Positions 5,853 through 6,841 of a stretch of DNA of 6,841 nt are shown piece by piece. Position numbers and translations under genes: made by a program. Under the pieces are notes generated by a model, which had not been told where the DNA came from, did not search any database, and saw only the letters and a program-made list of their open reading frames with translations. How positions within the stretch are numbered: position 1 is the stretch's first letter; the number at the start of each line of letters is the position of its first letter. Location of the stretch: contig CAJUCB010000050.1 of NCBI GenBank assembly GCA_910584805.1, forward strand, positions 7,903 to 14,743, read 5' to 3'. The stretch is from an uncultured Oscillospiraceae bacterium. Its GTDB lineage: Bacteria; Bacillota; Clostridia; Oscillospirales; Oscillospiraceae.

Positions 5853-6131
5853 ATGCAAGAAGTCGCTTTGCTGTGGCTGCTGGTTTGGAACTTCGTTGCC
5901 TTTGCCCTTATGGGGGTGGACAAGGCCAAGGCCCGGCGGGGGCGCTGGCGCATCCCGGAAAAGACCCTGTTCCTCTCCGCCATCCTGGGTGGCAGCGTGG
6001 GGGCCATGCTGGGCATGTCCCTCTTCCGCCACAAAACCCAGCACAGGCGCTTTCGCCTGGGGATGCCCCTGATCCTGGCCCTGCAAGTGCTGGGGCTTCT
6101 GGCGCTTTCTTGGCACAGAATGGCGGGATAA
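5853..6131 (+). CDS. DUF1294 family small membrane protein
   Basis: 92 aa with two or three hydrophobic helices (about 4-20, 38-56 and 71-87). The DUF1294 pattern is clear: MGVDKAKA (20-27), WRIPEKTL (32-39), the glycine-rich GGSVGAMLGM (46-55), and FRHKTQHRRF (58-67) with its conserved HKT. The family is widespread in bacteria and has no established function. The full family length is present. The ATG at 5853 is preceded by GGAGAGGGGG at usable spacing; a nearby ATG at 5846 is in another frame. It diverges from the SLOG gene and ends 68 bases before the -35 of the str-operon promoter, so it is probably transcribed alone; no terminator is obvious behind it. Confidence 0.9.
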   Translation: MQEVALLWLLVWNFVAFALMGVDKAKARRGRWRIPEKTLFLSAILGGSVGAMLGMSLFRHKTQHRRFRLGMPLILALQVLGLLALSWHRMAG

Positions 6132-6199
6132 GGGGAACGGCCCGGCAATATGTCCAAGCTGTCTGGCATTCCAAGGAAATCTTCACACAGTCTCACCAC

Positions 6200-6228
6200 T
6201 TGACGTTATGTGGCAAGTGTGCTAAAAT
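6200..6228 (+). promoter_or_regulatory. Strong promoter of the L7Ae-rpsL (str) operon
   Basis: -35 TTGACG (6200-6205), exactly 17 bases, then -10 TAAAAT (6223-6228) preceded by TGC as an extended -10. Both hexamers match five of six bases. This suits a highly expressed ribosomal protein operon. Expected start is near 6235, giving a leader of about 85 bases. Confidence 0.88.
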
Positions 6229-6244
6229 TTCAAATTGCGGTGAA

Positions 6245-6320
6245 ATGTTTCATGGGGTAGAAATCCCATGAGATCCAAGGATTTTCCAGAATCCAACCGG
6301 GAAAGGAAGGGAAATCCCCT
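6245..6320 (+). promoter_or_regulatory. Folded 5' leader of the L7Ae-like gene
   Basis: Three successive hairpins can be drawn: TTTCATGGG (6248-6256) with CCCATGAGA (6265-6273), one G-U pair; GGATT (6279-6283) with AATCC (6290-6294); and AGGG (6308-6311) with CCCT (6317-6320). The last involves the ribosome binding site GGAAGGG itself and would shut it. The string GAAATCCC occurs twice (6260-6267 and 6311-6318). This layout suits translational control, for example autoregulation by the encoded RNA-binding protein, but no consensus kink-turn could be identified by eye. Confidence 0.45.
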
Positions 6321-6563
6321 ATGCTGGCCGACTTGAAATCTGCAAAAAAAGTGACGGGGGCCAAGCAGGTGACCCGCGCATTGAAAAACGGTGGCGTCCA
6401 ACGGGTGTTTTTGGCCCAGGATGCCGACCCCCGGGTGACAGAGCCTGTAGCGGCCCTGTGCCGGGAACAGGGGGTGGAGACGGAGAGCGTCCCCACCATG
6501 GCCCAGCTGGGCAGCGCCTGCGGCATCGCCGTGGGCAGCGCTGTGGCAGCCACCATCCTGTGA
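6321..6563 (+). CDS. L7Ae-family ribosomal/kink-turn RNA-binding protein (YbxF/RplGB-like)
   Basis: 80 aa, the usual length of the bacterial L7Ae/L30e/S12e/Gadd45 single-domain proteins. The diagnostic pieces are GAKQVTRAL (13-21), the RNA-contacting helix start; FLAQDADP (30-37); and VPTMAQLGSACGI (57-69), the conserved loop and helix with the LG.ACGI core. Bacillus YbxF and YlxQ bind kink-turn RNA and associate with the ribosome. The position immediately before rpsL matches YbxF rather than YlxQ. The ATG at 6321 has AAGGAAGGG about nine bases upstream. In most Firmicutes this gene follows rpoC; here a stand-alone promoter and an unrelated DUF1294 gene lie upstream. The next gene, rpsL, begins 90 bases after the stop. 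Confidence 0.93.
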   Translation: MLADLKSAKKVTGAKQVTRALKNGGVQRVFLAQDADPRVTEPVAALCREQGVETESVPTMAQLGSACGIAVGSAVAATIL

Positions 6564-6575
6564 AAAGTTTTTTCG

Positions 6576-6615
6576 ATATTCTCCGCATAGGCGCGGCCTG
6601 GTGCGGTTAGAATAT
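6576..6615 (+). promoter_or_regulatory. Intergenic hairpin between the L7Ae-like gene and rpsL
   Basis: ATATTCT-CCGCA (6576-6587) pairs with TGCGG-AGAATAT (6602-6606 and 6609-6615), leaving a 2-base TT bulge. AGGC (6589-6592) and GCCT (6596-6599) form an inner stem with a 3-base loop. No T-run follows directly (the T6 at 6630-6635 is 14 bases on), so it is not a standard terminator. It may be a processing or stability element, or a binding site for a ribosomal protein. Confidence 0.55.
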
Positions 6616-6653
6616 ACACACAATCACCATTTTTTAGGAAAGGAGGAAATACT

Positions 6654-6841
6654 ATGCCTACTTTTAATCAGCTCGTTCGCAAGGGAAGAGAGAAGGTGAG
6701 CTACAAGTCCAACTCTCCCGCCATGCAGAAGGGCCTCAACACCCTGAAGAACAGAGAGACCGACCTGCCCTCCCCCCAGAAGCGCGGTGTGTGCACTGCC
6801 GTTCGTACTTCCACCCCGAAGAAGCCGAACTCCGCGCTGCG
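6654..6841 (+). CDS. rpsL: 30S ribosomal protein S12, 5' part (runs off the window)
   Basis: The first 62 codons are present. The N-terminus MPTFNQLVRKGREKV is typical S12, PQKRGVCT (41-48) and TPKKPNSALR (54-63) are the universal core. Relative to E. coli there is an insertion of about 13 residues between positions 25 and 40, as in Bacillus and other Firmicutes. S12 lies in the decoding centre of the small subunit. K56, the equivalent of E. coli K42/K43 where substitutions give streptomycin resistance, is the wild-type Lys. The ATG is fixed by AAAGGAGG seven bases upstream. It is the second gene of the str operon after the L7Ae-like gene; rpsG, fusA and tuf would be expected beyond the window. 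Confidence 0.97.
   Translation, partial: MPTFNQLVRKGREKVSYKSNSPAMQKGLNTLKNRETDLPSPQKRGVCTAVRTSTPKKPNSAL

Noticed and set aside
5696..6199. 168-residue N-terminal extension of the SLOG protein
   Set aside because: It runs across the SLOG promoter and antisense to the DUF1294 gene; the family motif starts right after the ATG at 5695.
5228..6271. Plus-strand open frame of 347 codons
   Set aside because: Antisense to the SLOG gene, then out of frame with the DUF1294 gene; Gly/Ala-rich with no recognisable motif.
6235..6320. A consensus kink-turn in the L7Ae leader
   Set aside because: I could not place the C-stem, three-base bulge and tandem G-A pairs on any of the hairpins by eye.
6608..6613. 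A separate rpsL promoter with TAGAAT as -10
   Set aside because: No -35-like hexamer at 16-18 bases upstream, and the bases are part of the intergenic hairpin.

Overview
The window looks like chromosomal DNA from a GC-rich anaerobic Firmicute, most likely a gut Clostridium of the Oscillospiraceae (Flavonifractor/Dysosmobacter-like). This rests on the L7Ae-like protein placed directly before rpsL, the Firmicutes-length S12 N-terminus, strong AGGAGG ribosome binding sites, sigma-A promoters that often carry an extended TGn -10, and high GC at third codon positions. The genus is inference. No tRNA, rRNA, CRISPR array, insertion sequence or phage gene is visible.

Layout. (1) Positions 1-205 hold no convincing gene. 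(2) 205-2164 is a two-gene minus-strand operon with its own promoter and a textbook intrinsic terminator. It encodes a U32-like TIM-barrel protein with a cysteine cluster, then a DapF-fold racemase that resembles the histidine racemase CntK far more than diaminopimelate epimerase. The nicotianamine-synthase-like and opine-dehydrogenase genes that normally accompany cntK are absent. (3) 2276-4013 is a plus-strand gene with two tandem promoters, a structured leader and a strong terminator. Its product has a long Arg/Asp/Tyr- and RGG-like disordered cytoplasmic region, one membrane helix, two bacterial Ig-like domains and a Ser/Gly/Thr tail. (4) 4061-5119 encodes a membrane acyltransferase of the acyltransferase-3/WecH type, just beyond that terminator. 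(5) 5186-5695 (minus) encodes a DUF1273/YpsA-like SLOG protein and 5853-6131 (plus) a DUF1294 membrane protein; they diverge from a shared promoter region. (6) 6200-6841 is the start of the streptomycin (str) operon: a strong promoter, a folded leader, the L7Ae-like protein, an intergenic hairpin, and rpsL, cut by the window end.

The genes do not form one pathway. The part most likely to be undescribed is the racemase plus U32-like pair. It has the arrangement of a compact two-enzyme operon, possibly making or processing a D-amino acid or a product derived from one. The Ig-like protein and the acyltransferase are both envelope-related and may share transcription by read-through. The right end is housekeeping, notable for the apparent separation of the str operon from rpoBC and for its RNA structures.
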